Assembly (NCBI RefSeq): GCF_000468035.1
Contig: NZ_KI260513.1
Span: 1-64,000, forward strand
Length of the DNA stretch: 64,000 bases
Direction of reading: 5' to 3'
Source of the DNA: Selenomonas sp. oral taxon 892 str. F0426
Lineage (GTDB): Bacteria; Bacillota; Negativicutes; Selenomonadales; Selenomonadaceae
Part shown: piece after piece, positions 17,540-26,105 of the stretch
Numbering within the stretch: the stretch's first letter is position 1
Layout: each line of letters opens with the position of its first letter
The notes under the pieces: generated by a model
What the model was told of the DNA's origin: nothing
Databases searched by the model: none
What the model saw: the letters and a program-made list of their open reading frames with translations, nothing else
Program-made: the position numbers and the translations under genes

Positions 17540-18685
17540 TTAAAGCGAAGGATGTTCCGTGAGATACTGCTTCGCCGCCTCGAACTGAACATCCTTCGTA
17601 TCGGAGGGCGAACGCTCAATGACAATATCCGGCGTGATGCCTGTGCCGTCGATGGAGCGGCCGTTTGGCGTCACATACTTTGCAATCGTGAGCTTCAGCC
17701 CGTCCTCGTGAAAGAGCGGCAGAACGGCCTGTACGGAGCCTTTGCCATAGGAGGTCGTGCCGATGATCGTACCCGCACCTGTATCCTGCAGGGCACCCGC
17801 GAGGATCTCCGAGGCACTCGCGCTGTTCTCGTCAATGAGTACGACAATCGGATATTTTCGTGCGGCAAGGGAGGAACGATAGACCTCCTCTCCCCCGTCG
17901 CGGTCGATCACAGAAACGATCGTACCCGCTGGGACAACCTGTTCGGCAACGGCAACACAGCTTGTAATCAGGCCCCCCGGGTTTGCACGCAGATCGATGA
18001 TGAGAGAGGTCATACCGCTCCCCGCAAGACGGTTCATCTCTGAGGTGAACTCATCTCCCGTATGCTCAGCGAACGAGCCGATGCGAATGTAGCCCATTGT
18101 CGTCCCCTCGACCATCATCCCCCGAACAGACGGCACCTGTATGACATCGCGCGTGATCGTATAGTCCTGTTCCGTTCCATCACGCAGGATACGGAGAACA
18201 ACCTGTGTCCCCGCCTCACCGCGGATACGCAAGGCAACCTCCTCATTCTGCAAAGCATTCGTCGGCGTACCGTCCACCGCGAGAATCTCATCCCCTGCAC
18301 GCAAACCTGCAGTCTCACCCGGTGTGCCCTCGAGTACAGAGATGATCCGCACGACATTGTCCTTAAACCCCATCGTCACGCCGATGCCGCCAAACGATCC
18401 CTCCGTGTGCTGGCGCAGTTCCTTGAACATCGAGGGCGGCATATAGACGGAATGGGGATCGTCAAGCGATGCAACCATGCCGTCAATCGCACCGTCGATG
18501 AGTGCAGTCGTATTCGGCGCATTCACATAGCGTGCCTGGATGAACTTCATCACGCCGAAAAATCGCAGTACATCGTCCGCATACAGGCCCATGGAGCGGA
18601 GACCCGCCCCCGCCGCGAACAGTGTCAGCATACTCCCAAGGAGGGCTGACAGAACAACGACGATAATTAGTTTTTTTCTGTTCAT
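17540..18685 (-). CDS. ctpA: Carboxy-terminal processing protease (S41 family)
   Basis: Periplasmic serine protease of the CtpA/Prc family. An N-terminal membrane anchor (IIVVVLSALLGSMLTLF) precedes a PDZ domain (about 95-180, with GGIGVTMGF and GLRAGDEILAVDG). The S41 catalytic domain has the nucleophile Ser in DENSASASEILAGAL and the general-base Lys in TSYGKGSVQ. Length (381) is normal. It is the last gene of the ftsE-ftsX-M23-ctpA operon, where such proteases are thought to control levels of peptidoglycan hydrolases or their activators. Confidence 0.94.
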   Translation of the reverse strand: MNRKKLIIVVVLSALLGSMLTLFAAGAGLRSMGLYADDVLRFFGVMKFIQARYVNAPNTTALIDGAIDGMVASLDDPHSVYMPPSMFKELRQHTEGSFGGIGVTMGFKDNVVRIISVLEGTPGETAGLRAGDEILAVDGTPTNALQNEEVALRIRGEAGTQVVLRILRDGTEQDYTITRDVIQVPSVRGMMVEGTTMGYIRIGSFAEHTGDEFTSEMNRLAGSGMTSLIIDLRANPGGLITSCVAVAEQVVPAGTIVSVIDRDGGEEVYRSSLAARKYPIVVLIDENSASASEILAGALQDTGAGTIIGTTSYGKGSVQAVLPLFHEDGLKLTIAKYVTPNGRSIDGTGITPDIVIERSPSDTKDVQFEAAKQYLTEHPSL

Positions 18686-18697
18686 ATTCTCTTTCGT

Positions 18698-19813
18698 TTA
18701 CAGATACGCCAGTGGGTTGACCGGCTCACCATTCACACGCACCTCAAAGTGACAATGCGGTCCCGTAGAGTTGCCCGTCGATCCGCATTCGGCGATCAGC
18801 TCGCCCTGTTCCACACTCTGTCCCGTGCTCACATCGAGCGACTGACAGTGTCCGTAGAGTGTGGAGATGCCTCCGCCGTGGTTGATGATAACGGCATTGC
18901 CATAGCCCGAGATCCAGCCCGCATACTCGACTGTCCCCGCCTGTGCCGCATAAATCGGATCGCCATAGTCACCGCCGATGTCAACGCCGCTGTGGAATCG
19001 CTGGGTTCCCGTGATGGGGTGTGTACGCCAGCCAAAATCGGAGGTAATCGGTCCCGCGAGCGGCCAAATCATCGCACCCGAGCCCTGCACGGGGAGATTG
19101 CGCAGGCCGCTGCGCTGCAGCATACGGGTAATGCGTTCCGACGCCGCGCGAGATTCATCCTGCTTGCGGTCAATCGTCGCCTTGTCGTACTTCATCTGGT
19201 CGATGAGCGCCTGCTGCGCCTCGACCTTCTCCTCCATTGCGAGACGCGCCTCACGAGCCTTCTTCTCAAGCGGTTCCTGCGCCGCCCGATCCTTCTCGAG
19301 CTCCTCTTTCAGCGCGAGCATCGCATTGCGTTGGGTCAGCACCTCATATACGAGGTCATAGTCCTGCTTGATGACGCGCTTTAGGAGATCCATGCGCGTC
19401 AGGAAATCCGAAAAATCCTTTGCCCCAAAGAGGACATCCACATAGGAGATCTGACCGTTGATATAAATATCGCGAACACGTTTCCCAAGCGCATCGCTCT
19501 TGCGTTCGTAGTCACGCTCGGCAGCCTCAAGTTTTTCCTCGTTCTCCTCGAGACGCTCGAGTGTCGCATTGAGTTCGGCACGACGCGCCTTGTGTTCGGC
19601 GATTGCCGTGCCGGCCTCCTCGTCAAGGATGCGCTTCTGCTCCGAGAGCGAGTCGATCTTGCCCGCCAGCTCCTCGCTCTGCCGCCCCAGCTCCTCAGCC
19701 TGCGCATCATAGTTGTCACGCTCCTCCTCGAGCGTTGCCGCCACGCCCTGCCCAGCCGTAAAAAAGGTCACGGCAAGCGCAAAGCAGAGCGTTTTTTTCA
19801 TTGCTGATCTCAT
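18698..19813 (-). CDS. EnvC-like murein hydrolase activator / M23 peptidase with coiled coil
   Basis: Secreted protein with signal peptide (LCFALAVTFFTAGQGVA), long coiled-coil region (about 28-245) and C-terminal LytM/M23 domain (about 270-371). The zinc-ligand motifs are retained, HSGVDIGGDYGD and HCHFEV. This suggests it may be an active endopeptidase rather than a degenerate EnvC-type activator, whose ligands are lost. The start at 19813 has AGGTG 6 nt upstream; the frame opens one TTG codon earlier. Position directly after ftsX strongly suggests it is the hydrolase or activator controlled across the membrane by FtsEX. Confidence 0.92.
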   Translation of the reverse strand: MRSAMKKTLCFALAVTFFTAGQGVAATLEEERDNYDAQAEELGRQSEELAGKIDSLSEQKRILDEEAGTAIAEHKARRAELNATLERLEENEEKLEAAERDYERKSDALGKRVRDIYINGQISYVDVLFGAKDFSDFLTRMDLLKRVIKQDYDLVYEVLTQRNAMLALKEELEKDRAAQEPLEKKAREARLAMEEKVEAQQALIDQMKYDKATIDRKQDESRAASERITRMLQRSGLRNLPVQGSGAMIWPLAGPITSDFGWRTHPITGTQRFHSGVDIGGDYGDPIYAAQAGTVEYAGWISGYGNAVIINHGGGISTLYGHCQSLDVSTGQSVEQGELIAECGSTGNSTGPHCHFEVRVNGEPVNPLAYL

Positions 19814-19816
19814 CAA

Positions 19817-20704
19817 TTACACCTTCAGGAACCGTTTGAGGGACACCCATGCGCCCGCCGCACCAATCGCCATGCCGAGCAGAACAATGACAATGCTCAC
19901 ATACGTCATGAATGGGGACTGCGGAATGAGCGGGAAAAACGCCAGCGTATCGTAGACCTTGCTCGTCACACCCGCATAGAAGCTGCGCAGGACAAAAGCA
20001 GCGATCATCCCGCCGATGCACCCAAGAACGACGCCCTCAAGCACAAACGGCCAGCGGATGAACTCATCCGTCGCCCCGACGTATTTCATGATCGCAATCT
20101 CACGCCGCCGCGCAAACACCGTCAGGCGAATCGTATTCGCAATGATGAAGACCGTTGCGCCGCCGAGCAGGAGAATCAGCAATACGCCAAAAATGCGGAC
20201 GAGGCGTGTAATATCAAAGAGATGCTCCACCACATCCTGACCATATTTCGCCGACTCCACGCCGTCCATGCGCTCGATCTGCTTTGCCGCCGTCTCTACC
20301 ATATCTGGCTGACGCACTGTCACCTCATAGGCATTCGGCAGCGGATTCTTGTCCCCGAGCGCATCCAGCAGATATTTCTGCTCACCCAAGCGCTCCGAGA
20401 GGCGTGCGCGCGCCTCCTCACGGCTCACATAGGTAACCGACTCGATCCCTTGCAGCGCACGGATCTTTGCTCCCAGCTCTTCCTCCGCGTCCTCCTCGAT
20501 ATCATCCTGCATATAGACACTGATCTGTACCTGCGACTCGAGGAGCGATGCCGCCCGATTCATATTGAGCGCGAGAATGAGAAAGACGCCGAGGATGAAA
20601 AGAGATACCGCAACCGTACCGACCGCCGCGAACGTCATCCAATTGTTGCGGCGCAGGGAGCGAAAGACCTCCTGCACATAGTATTCGGCGGTTCTAATCT
20701 TCAT
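19817..20704 (-). CDS. ftsX: Cell division ABC permease FtsX
   Basis: Integral membrane partner of FtsE. It has four hydrophobic segments (about 25-45, 170-195, 222-245, 265-290) and an extracytoplasmic loop between the first two, containing YMQDDIEEDAEEELGAKIRA, which in relatives contacts the cell-wall hydrolase or its activator. The start MKIRTAEYY is chosen because GGAGG sits 8 nt upstream within the end of ftsE; the frame is open about 66 codons further, but that is out-of-frame ftsE sequence. It overlaps ftsE by 11 nt and abuts the M23 gene. Confidence 0.94.
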   Translation of the reverse strand: MKIRTAEYYVQEVFRSLRRNNWMTFAAVGTVAVSLFILGVFLILALNMNRAASLLESQVQISVYMQDDIEEDAEEELGAKIRALQGIESVTYVSREEARARLSERLGEQKYLLDALGDKNPLPNAYEVTVRQPDMVETAAKQIERMDGVESAKYGQDVVEHLFDITRLVRIFGVLLILLLGGATVFIIANTIRLTVFARRREIAIMKYVGATDEFIRWPFVLEGVVLGCIGGMIAAFVLRSFYAGVTSKVYDTLAFFPLIPQSPFMTYVSIVIVLLGMAIGAAGAWVSLKRFLKV

Positions 20705-21380
20705 ATCCATAACCTCCGCGCAGCTCATCACGCACAATGTGCCCGCCCTCAATGGCAATGACACGGCGCTGCATCGTATCGACGATGTTCTTGTCATGGG
20801 TCGCCATGACAATCGTCGTCCCTGCGGCATTGATCCGCTTGAAAATATCCATAATATCCCAACTCGTCTCGGGATCAAGATTCCCCGTCGGCTCATCCGC
20901 AATGAGGATTGCGGGATCGTTCACGATCGCACGCGCAATGGCCACGCGCTGCTGCTCACCGCCCGAGAGCTGTGAGGGGAAATTACGGTACTTATCACGC
21001 AGCCCGACTACGTCGAGCACGGCATTCACACGCCGCTGGATCATCTGGCGCGGAGCCTCGATAACGCGCATCGCAAAGGCAACGTTCTCGTATACCGTCT
21101 TGTCCGACAACAGCCGATAGTCCTGGAAGATCACGCCAAGTCCACGCCGGAGATACGGCACATCCTTGAGATCCATGTTGACGACATCATGCCCATTGAC
21201 GAAGAGCTCCCCCTCCGTCGGCAGCTCCTCGCGAAAGAGCAGCTTGATGAACGTGGACTTACCGGCGCCGCTGACGCCGACGACAAAGATAAAATCCCCC
21301 TTGCCAATCTCAATGCTTACATGATCGAGTGCAACGGCGCCATTATCATATACTTTTGAGACATTTTTCATTCGAATCAT
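20694..21380 (-). CDS. ftsE: Cell division ATP-binding protein FtsE
   Basis: ATPase of the FtsEX complex. Walker A is [10 protein letters not shown], the Q-loop is in [10 protein letters not shown], the signature is LSGGEQQR, and Walker B is [13 protein letters not shown]. The [12 protein letters not shown] opening and 228-residue length are typical. It begins the operon; a good minus-strand promoter lies about 70-100 nt upstream. Confidence 0.96.
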   Translation of the reverse strand: MIRMKNVSKVYDNGAVALDHVSIEIGKGDFIFVVGVSGAGKSTFIKLLFREELPTEGELFVNGHDVVNMDLKDVPYLRRGLGVIFQDYRLLSDKTVYENVAFAMRVIEAPRQMIQRRVNAVLDVVGLRDKYRNFPSQLSGGEQQRVAIARAIVNDPAILIADEPTGNLDPETSWDIMDIFKRINAAGTTIVMATHDKNIVDTMQRRVIAIEGGHIVRDELRGGYGYED

Positions 21381-21450
21381 AGGTTCGTCTCATTCCTCTC
21401 CAATTCTGGGTGCCTCCATATGAATCAGGAGTCCCTAAAAACCATCCCTC

Positions 21451-21479
21451 ATTATATCACAAATCAAAAAAACTACAAA
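21451..21479 (-). promoter_or_regulatory. Promoter of the ftsEX operon
   Basis: Minus strand TTTGTA and TGATATAAT (extended -10) are separated by 17 nt, leading into a leader of about 65 nt before ftsE. Predicted from sequence only. Confidence 0.55.
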
Positions 21480-21553
21480 ACGGTGCGTTGCCATTTTTTC
21501 CCACACATGGTATTCTTCTTGATAAAAGTTATCTATAATTTAGAGGAAATCCA

Positions 21554-21922
21554 ATGATTTTCAAAAAAATTTTCTATGTATCCCTCGGTCTTCTCAGCCT
21601 GGGACTCGGTATACTTGGTGCCTTTCTTCCCATCCTGCCGACCGTTCCTTTCGTTTTGCTTGCGGCCTTCTGTTTTGCCCGAGGGTCGCACCGCATGGAT
21701 GCATGGCTGCGCACGACACAGATCTATCGCCAGACCATGCTCCTTATGAGGAACGGACGACGCGGCATGACCATCGCACAGAAACTGCGCATCATGCTCC
21801 CCATAACCACCCTCATGGGCATTTCCATACTCCTGACCGATCACCCACACGCACGCATCGCCATTGCTGTCATGTGGGTGCTGCACGTTATTCTTTTTGT
21901 CTTTCGCATTCCCACTATCTGA
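21554..21922 (+). CDS. YbaN family small membrane protein (DUF454)
   Basis: 122-residue inner-membrane protein with hydrophobic segments at about 5-45 ([20 protein letters not shown] continuing into [20 protein letters not shown]) and about 83-120. The [17 protein letters not shown]-like motif is the hallmark of DUF454/YbaN. Function of the family is unknown. It appears monocistronic: a TATAAT-like element ends 15 nt before its ATG, GAGG precedes the start, and the next gene has its own promoter. Confidence 0.85.
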   Translation: MIFKKIFYVSLGLLSLGLGILGAFLPILPTVPFVLLAAFCFARGSHRMDAWLRTTQIYRQTMLLMRNGRRGMTIAQKLRIMLPITTLMGISILLTDHPHARIAIAVMWVLHVILFVFRIPTI

Positions 21923-21966
21923 AAATAATTCGAGTAAATCCATAGGGAATCAATGCCGTATTTCAT

Positions 21967-21995
21967 TTGACAAAGTGATACGGATTCGCTAGAGT
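21967..21995 (+). promoter_or_regulatory. Promoter of the esterase/ATP-grasp operon
   Basis: A perfect TTGACA is followed after 17 nt by TAGAGT. The esterase start codon is about 38 nt downstream, with GGAGG 6 nt before the ATG. Confidence 0.6.
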
Positions 21996-22032
21996 ATATA
22001 TGTTAGCATATGCAAATCCATGGAGGCTATTT

Positions 22033-22788
22033 ATGACAAACTGCAAAGAAATAAATTGGCATAGTACGCGGCTCAACCGTTTGATGAGCATACGCGTCTA
22101 TGGGAATGCCTCCGGCGTTCCCATCCTCGTCTTTCCAACGCAAGATGCGATGAGCGACAACTTCGAGAACTTCGGCATGATCGATGCCGTCTCGGATGAT
22201 CTTGCACGCGGTCGCATCCAGCTCTTCTGCGTGGACACCGTCGACACTGAGACATGGTCGAATACCTGGGGCGACAAAAGTTGGCGTGCAAACCGACAGG
22301 AACAATACTACGCCTACATCATTGACGAGGTCGTGCCGCATATACGAGCAGAGAATACGAGCGGACGTCTGCCCGTCGCCGCTGGATGCAGCCTCGGCGC
22401 GCTCCATGCTGCCATCGTGTTCTTCCGTCGTCCCGACCTCTTTGACGGCGTACTTTCCCTCTCTGGCGTCTACGATGCGAAATTCTTCACCGACGGCTGG
22501 ATGAACGATGTTCTCTACGACAACTCACCGATCGACTTCCTCTCCAATATGCCGGGTGAACATCCCTACATTGATCTCTACAACCAACGGCGCATCGTCC
22601 TCTGCGTCGGACAGGGACGCTGGGAGGAGGAAGGCCGCCGTACAACCGCGCTCATGGGCGACATTCTCTACAGCAAAGATATTCATGCATGGATCGATTT
22701 CTGGGGCTACGATGTCGATCATGACTGGGACTGGTGGAAGAAGCAGTTCGTTTACTTCCTCCCCTTTGTCCTGCGTGAAGAGGCTTGA
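22033..22788 (+). CDS. Alpha/beta-hydrolase esterase (esterase D-like)
   Basis: Predicted cytoplasmic serine hydrolase of the putative esterase family (PF00756-like), 251 residues without a signal peptide. The nucleophile elbow is AAGCSLGALHA (GxSxG). Aspartate and histidine partners are probably in the WIDFWGYDVDHDWDWWKKQ region near the C-terminus, where an HDW motif ends the fold. The start has GGAGG 6 nt upstream. The stop is only 12 nt from an ATP-grasp ligase gene, so the two are probably one functional unit; substrate unknown. Confidence 0.82.
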   Translation: MTNCKEINWHSTRLNRLMSIRVYGNASGVPILVFPTQDAMSDNFENFGMIDAVSDDLARGRIQLFCVDTVDTETWSNTWGDKSWRANRQEQYYAYIIDEVVPHIRAENTSGRLPVAAGCSLGALHAAIVFFRRPDLFDGVLSLSGVYDAKFFTDGWMNDVLYDNSPIDFLSNMPGEHPYIDLYNQRRIVLCVGQGRWEEEGRRTTALMGDILYSKDIHAWIDFWGYDVDHDWDWWKKQFVYFLPFVLREEA

Positions 22789-22800
22789 GGAGGTATCCTG

Positions 22801-23994
22801 ATGAACTTTATCTTTATTTCTCCACAGTTCCCACGCGTCTACTGGAACTTCTGCGACCGCCTGAAAAAGAAGGGCGTCAACGTCCTCGGTATCGGCGACA
22901 CTCCCTACGATCAGCTGGCGCATGAGGTACGCGAGTCGCTGACCGAGTACTACTTTGCCCCATCGCTGGCCGACTACGATCAGATGCTGCGCGCTGTCGC
23001 ATTCTTTACCTTCAAATATGGACGCATCGATTGGATCGAGTCCAACAATGAGTTCTGGCTCGAAAGCGATGCACGCCTGCGCACAGACTTCAACATCCGC
23101 ACGGGCTGGCAGAGCTCCGACATGGAACATATCAAGAACAAGTCCGCCATGAAGCCATACTACAAAAAGGCAGGCATCCCAACGGCACGACTCACAAAGG
23201 TTACAACCCTCGCCGCCGCAGAGGAGTTCCTGGCGGCGGTGGGCTATCCCGTCATCGTCAAGCCCGATACGGGTGTCGGTGCCACAGACACCTACCGCAT
23301 CGACAATGGCGATGAGCTGCACCATTTCTACGCCTCAAAACCAATCCATCCATATGTCATGGAGGAATTCGTAACCGGTGACATCTGCTCCTATGATGCC
23401 ATCGTCGACGCAGACTCTAATCCGATCTTCGAGTCCATGACCGTCTGGCCCCCATCCGTCATGGATATTGTCCTCTATCAGCTCGACCTCTCCTACTACA
23501 CGACGGATATCGTTCCTGAGGCACTGAAAAAAGCTGGCCGTGCGACACTCAAAGCATTTGGCGTGCACAGCCGCTTCGTTCACTTCGAGTTCTTCCGGCT
23601 CACGAAGGCAAAGCCTGGACTTGGCGATGTCGGTGACTTCGTTGGACTCGAGGTCAATATGCGTCCTGCAGGCGGCTACACAACCGACATGATGAACTTC
23701 GCCCACTCCACGGATGTGTACGAGATCTGGGCAGATATGATCACAGCGAACCGCCGCCTTCTCCCCGATCGGAACGAACACTGCTACTGCGCATACGCAA
23801 GCCGCCGTGATTTCCATCACTACGTGCACACACATGAGGAGATTCTCGCACGCTACGCAGGCAAAATTGTCATGTGCGAGCGCATGCCGGAGATGATGTG
23901 GCCGCAGATGGGCAACCATATGTATACGGCAAAGCTGAGCGGGCAGACAGAGACCGATGAGTTTATCCGTTTTGTCCACGAACAGCAGGTATAA
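22801..23994 (+). CDS. ATP-grasp superfamily ligase
   Basis: 397-residue ATP-grasp enzyme, a class that joins a carboxylate, activated as acyl phosphate, to an amine or thiol. The N-terminal Rossmann-like part opens NFIFISPQFPRVYWNF. The ATP-grasp core shows GYPVIVKPDTGVGATDTYRI (ATP-binding Lys and small loop), HPYVMEEFVTGD, and a metal-binding Glu/Asn pair in GLEVNMRPAGGYTTDM. Substrates cannot be deduced. With the esterase gene just upstream it suggests synthesis and hydrolysis (or release) of a small amide, peptide or ester. A strong palindromic terminator follows. Confidence 0.85.
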   Translation: MNFIFISPQFPRVYWNFCDRLKKKGVNVLGIGDTPYDQLAHEVRESLTEYYFAPSLADYDQMLRAVAFFTFKYGRIDWIESNNEFWLESDARLRTDFNIRTGWQSSDMEHIKNKSAMKPYYKKAGIPTARLTKVTTLAAAEEFLAAVGYPVIVKPDTGVGATDTYRIDNGDELHHFYASKPIHPYVMEEFVTGDICSYDAIVDADSNPIFESMTVWPPSVMDIVLYQLDLSYYTTDIVPEALKKAGRATLKAFGVHSRFVHFEFFRLTKAKPGLGDVGDFVGLEVNMRPAGGYTTDMMNFAHSTDVYEIWADMITANRRLLPDRNEHCYCAYASRRDFHHYVHTHEEILARYAGKIVMCERMPEMMWPQMGNHMYTAKLSGQTETDEFIRFVHEQQV

Positions 23995-24002
23995 CGGCAC
24001 TA

Positions 24003-24099
24003 AAAAAGTTGTTGTATGAGATCATGTAGTGACCCCCAAAAGTTAGATTCTCTAAGTCTAACTTTTGGGGGTCAGGTCAACCTCGTACAACAACTTTTT
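24003..24099. terminator. Bidirectional terminator with an inserted inner palindrome
   Basis: Outer arms AAAAAGTTGTTGTATGAG and CTCGTACAACAACTTTTT match at all but one position and carry A/T tracts on both sides. They serve the ATP-grasp gene (plus) and the methyltransferase gene (minus). The apex is occupied by a separate perfect 18-bp palindrome (listed below). Confidence 0.8.
24030..24074. repeat. Perfect 18-bp palindrome resembling two abutted IS ends
   Basis: TGACCCCCAAAAGTTAGA and its exact reverse complement flank a 9-nt loop. The TG...CA termini and the sequence resemble the terminal inverted repeats of IS3-family elements. No transposase is present, so this could be a remnant of two IS ends or an IS-derived mini-element in the terminator loop. 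Identity with a known IS needs a database match. Confidence 0.6.
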
Positions 24100-24100
24100 A

Positions 24101-24751
24101 TTACCGCACACCGCGCACGGCGATCCAATATTCTCCGTCCTGAAAGTCCATGTGTACAGACTGAAACCCCGCTGCACAGAAAAGCTGCTCGAACTCCTCA
24201 GGGGTCGGATTCGTCAGATTATAGTCCGCAATCTTCGTGCGGATGCCCGCAGGGAGATCATCCCGCCCGTAGATGTCTGCAAGCAGGAGGAACGTGCCGC
24301 CCGGCTTTATCACACGAGCGACTTCCTTCAAACATTCTTCGGGCCTCGGCCAAAAATAAAAACTCTCCACCGTCACTGCTGCATCGAAATGCGCATCATC
24401 AAAAGGAAGTGCTTCGACCGATCCGTGTAGGATCTCCGCACGTCCCACCTCGATGAGTTCGGCATTGAACGCACGCGATGCCTCTACCGAGGTCTCAGCG
24501 TAGTCAATTCCTGTGAGATGCCCCTCGGTCACGCGCTCCGCCATCCGTGCGAGTGTATTGCCGCCGCCGCAGCCAATATCGAGCACGGTATCGCCCGCAC
24601 GGAGGTCGATGTGCGTGAGGCCCCAGTCCACGAGCCGCGCATGGCTCTCGTTCATACGCGCCAGCATCGCACGCCCTGCAGGCCCCTCGGGGCGGCGCGG
24701 ATTCCCTTCTGCCGTCTCAGGATCTATTTTCTGCCAGTCTGCCTCTGCCAT
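24101..24751 (-). CDS. Class I SAM-dependent methyltransferase
   Basis: 216-residue methyltransferase of the Methyltransf_11/25 type. The SAM-binding motif I is VLDIGCGGGNTLARM, with the acidic motif II residue in LTGIDYAETSV, motif GSVEALPFDD and post-motif VARVIKPGGTFLLLAD. Such free-standing proteins methylate small molecules or quinone-like compounds; the substrate is not predictable. It abuts the preceding gene for an anchored protein without a gap. Confidence 0.86.
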   Translation of the reverse strand: MAEADWQKIDPETAEGNPRRPEGPAGRAMLARMNESHARLVDWGLTHIDLRAGDTVLDIGCGGGNTLARMAERVTEGHLTGIDYAETSVEASRAFNAELIEVGRAEILHGSVEALPFDDAHFDAAVTVESFYFWPRPEECLKEVARVIKPGGTFLLLADIYGRDDLPAGIRTKIADYNLTNPTPEEFEQLFCAAGFQSVHMDFQDGEYWIAVRGVR

Positions 24752-25384
24752 TTATTCCACCCCCATGGTCTGTTTCGATAGATCAAAGCCGAACTGCATC
24801 GGATCGACAGGATCCCATATCCTGGTCTCCTCGTTGTAACGTGCAGGCACGTAGAACGTCACCGTCCCCACTGGTTCGAGCTGACGAAACGCCTCCACCG
24901 TCGCATCCACTGCCGTTTTGCGCACTTCCTCGGGGGTGCTGTCCAGCTTCATCCGCTGACGCAGGAGGGAGGTTGCCTTTTCGCGTGCCGCCGGCATGTT
25001 AAACCGTGTCACCGTCACCTCAACTGTCGCAACTCCCTTTCCCTGCTCTGACAATGCCGTCTCAACGGTCGCACTCCGCAGCGACTCCATATAGGCGTCA
25101 CTGATCTCTGCCGCCTCCTCCGGTGAGAGAATGGCCCCTGTTGTCTGGAGGGCATTCGCGAATGCCGCTTTCATATTGAATGAGTCCGTCGGTGCCCCAT
25201 AGGAAGTCAGCTGCTTCTGCGCCGCCTCATCCTGGCGCACGAACGCATCACAGTACATTTTGATGCTCTCAGCGGCATCCGCGCGCTCCATGCGGCCAAC
25301 CGTCCCCGCATACAGAGCAACCAGACTTGCTATGGAAAAAATCCCAATGACGATCACTGGGAATCGAATCTTTGATGGTATCAC
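24752..25384 (-). CDS. Membrane-anchored hypothetical protein
   Basis: 210 residues: one N-terminal hydrophobic segment (FPVIVIGIFSIASLVALYAG) that is a signal anchor, then a hydrophilic extracytoplasmic domain. That domain contains AESIKMYCDAFVRQDE near residue 40 and a C-terminal part ending IWDPVDPMQFGFDLSKQTMG. The layout resembles DUF5105-type exported proteins of Firmicutes, but no motif is diagnostic. It is first in a two-gene unit with the methyltransferase (adjacent stop/start). Confidence 0.6.
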   Translation of the reverse strand: MIPSKIRFPVIVIGIFSIASLVALYAGTVGRMERADAAESIKMYCDAFVRQDEAAQKQLTSYGAPTDSFNMKAAFANALQTTGAILSPEEAAEISDAYMESLRSATVETALSEQGKGVATVEVTVTRFNMPAAREKATSLLRQRMKLDSTPEEVRKTAVDATVEAFRQLEPVGTVTFYVPARYNEETRIWDPVDPMQFGFDLSKQTMGVE

Positions 25385-25418
25385 CTATTTATCACTCCTC
25401 TACTATATTCTATCGCAC

Positions 25419-25450
25419 AAAGCTCCGCACCGTATTAGGCGCGGAGCTTT
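25419..25450 (-). terminator. Hairpin terminator
   Basis: AAAGCTCCGC and GCGGAGCTTT form a perfect 10-bp stem over a 12-nt loop. It lies between the small open frame below and the anchored-protein gene; the tract after the stem is short. Confidence 0.6.
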
Positions 25451-25562
25451 ATTTCATCAGAATATAATATGTTGACCGTGTTAACCCCGTGTTCCAGTCT
25501 TCCTCATGCAGCTGATTGAGATCAAATCCCCACTCCTCGAAGAAGTCACTCGCGCGGAGCAG
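25449..25562 (-). CDS. Possible small protein with CTG start, or gene remnant
   Basis: A 37-codon open frame reading LLRASDFFEEWGFDLNQL at its start and ending TGLTRSTYYILMK. AGGAGG is placed 8 nt before a CTG codon; no ATG, GTG or TTG is available in frame. The composition (acidic, aromatic, no simple repeats) looks protein-like, and the stop codon runs into a terminator hairpin. It could be a small protein with a rare start, or the 3' end of a truncated gene after which flavodoxin and its terminator were placed. No family recognised. Confidence 0.25.
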   Translation of the reverse strand: MLRASDFFEEWGFDLNQLHEEDWNTGLTRSTYYILMK

Positions 25563-25577
25563 ACAGATAGCCTCCTA

Positions 25578-25607
25578 AAAAACACGGCTGATCTCAGCCG
25601 TGTTTTT
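25578..25607 (-). terminator. Terminator of the flavodoxin operon
   Basis: AAAAACACGGCTGA pairs with TCAGCCGTGTTTTT around a 2-nt loop, with T-tract on both strands. It sits directly after the flavodoxin stop codon. Confidence 0.85.
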
Positions 25608-25615
25608 CGTTCATA

Positions 25616-26104
25616 TCAAATCCCAAGGGCCGCGATCCAAGAGTTGATCGCCATGGGCGTCTCCCCCATCTCGAAGCGGCGGCCTTCCTTTACCACAGCT
25701 CCCTCTGCGGAGGGGCGCAGATGTACCGTGGTCTGCCCCATCGAGCTGCCGCCCGAGGTCGCAAACGGTATGATCGTCTTGCCTGTAAGGTCATAGCTCT
25801 CAAGAAAAGTGTTGATGATGTGTGGCGCCACATACCACCAGATTGGAAAGCCAATGAAGATAACATCGTATGGTGCAAGATCGGGCAGCGGCTCCGCAAT
25901 CGCAGGACGGCTGTTAGGATCACGCATCTCGATGCTGGAGCGGCTCTTTTCGTCATTCCAGTTGAGGTCATCCTGTGCATAGGGTGTCGCCGGCACGATC
26001 TCATAGAGATCTCCGCCGATCACGTCCACAATTTTATGTGCAACCTGCGCTGTTCTCCGCGAGGGAGATGCAGAGAAATAGGCGATCAGCATTTTCCCAT
26101 GCAT
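25616..26104 (-). CDS. Flavodoxin family protein
   Basis: 162-residue FMN-binding electron carrier or small flavin reductase. The N-terminal phosphate loop is AYFSASPSRRTAQVAHKI, and later segments GFPIWWYVAPHIINTFL and IPFATSGGSSMGQT match flavodoxin FMN-ring loops. The start MHGKM has AGGAGGAGA just upstream; the frame is open 22 codons further without a ribosome site. It is the last gene of the DUF2225-unknown-DUF4127-flavodoxin run, 1 nt after DUF4127. Confidence 0.88.
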   Translation of the reverse strand: MHGKMLIAYFSASPSRRTAQVAHKIVDVIGGDLYEIVPATPYAQDDLNWNDEKSRSSIEMRDPNSRPAIAEPLPDLAPYDVIFIGFPIWWYVAPHIINTFLESYDLTGKTIIPFATSGGSSMGQTTVHLRPSAEGAVVKEGRRFEMGETPMAINSWIAALGI

Positions 26105-26105
26105 A

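Noticed and set aside
20705-20902. N-terminal extension of ftsX
   Set aside because: The 66 extra codons are out-of-frame ftsE sequence; a Shine-Dalgarno site sits 8 nt before the internal ATG and FtsX homologues start there.
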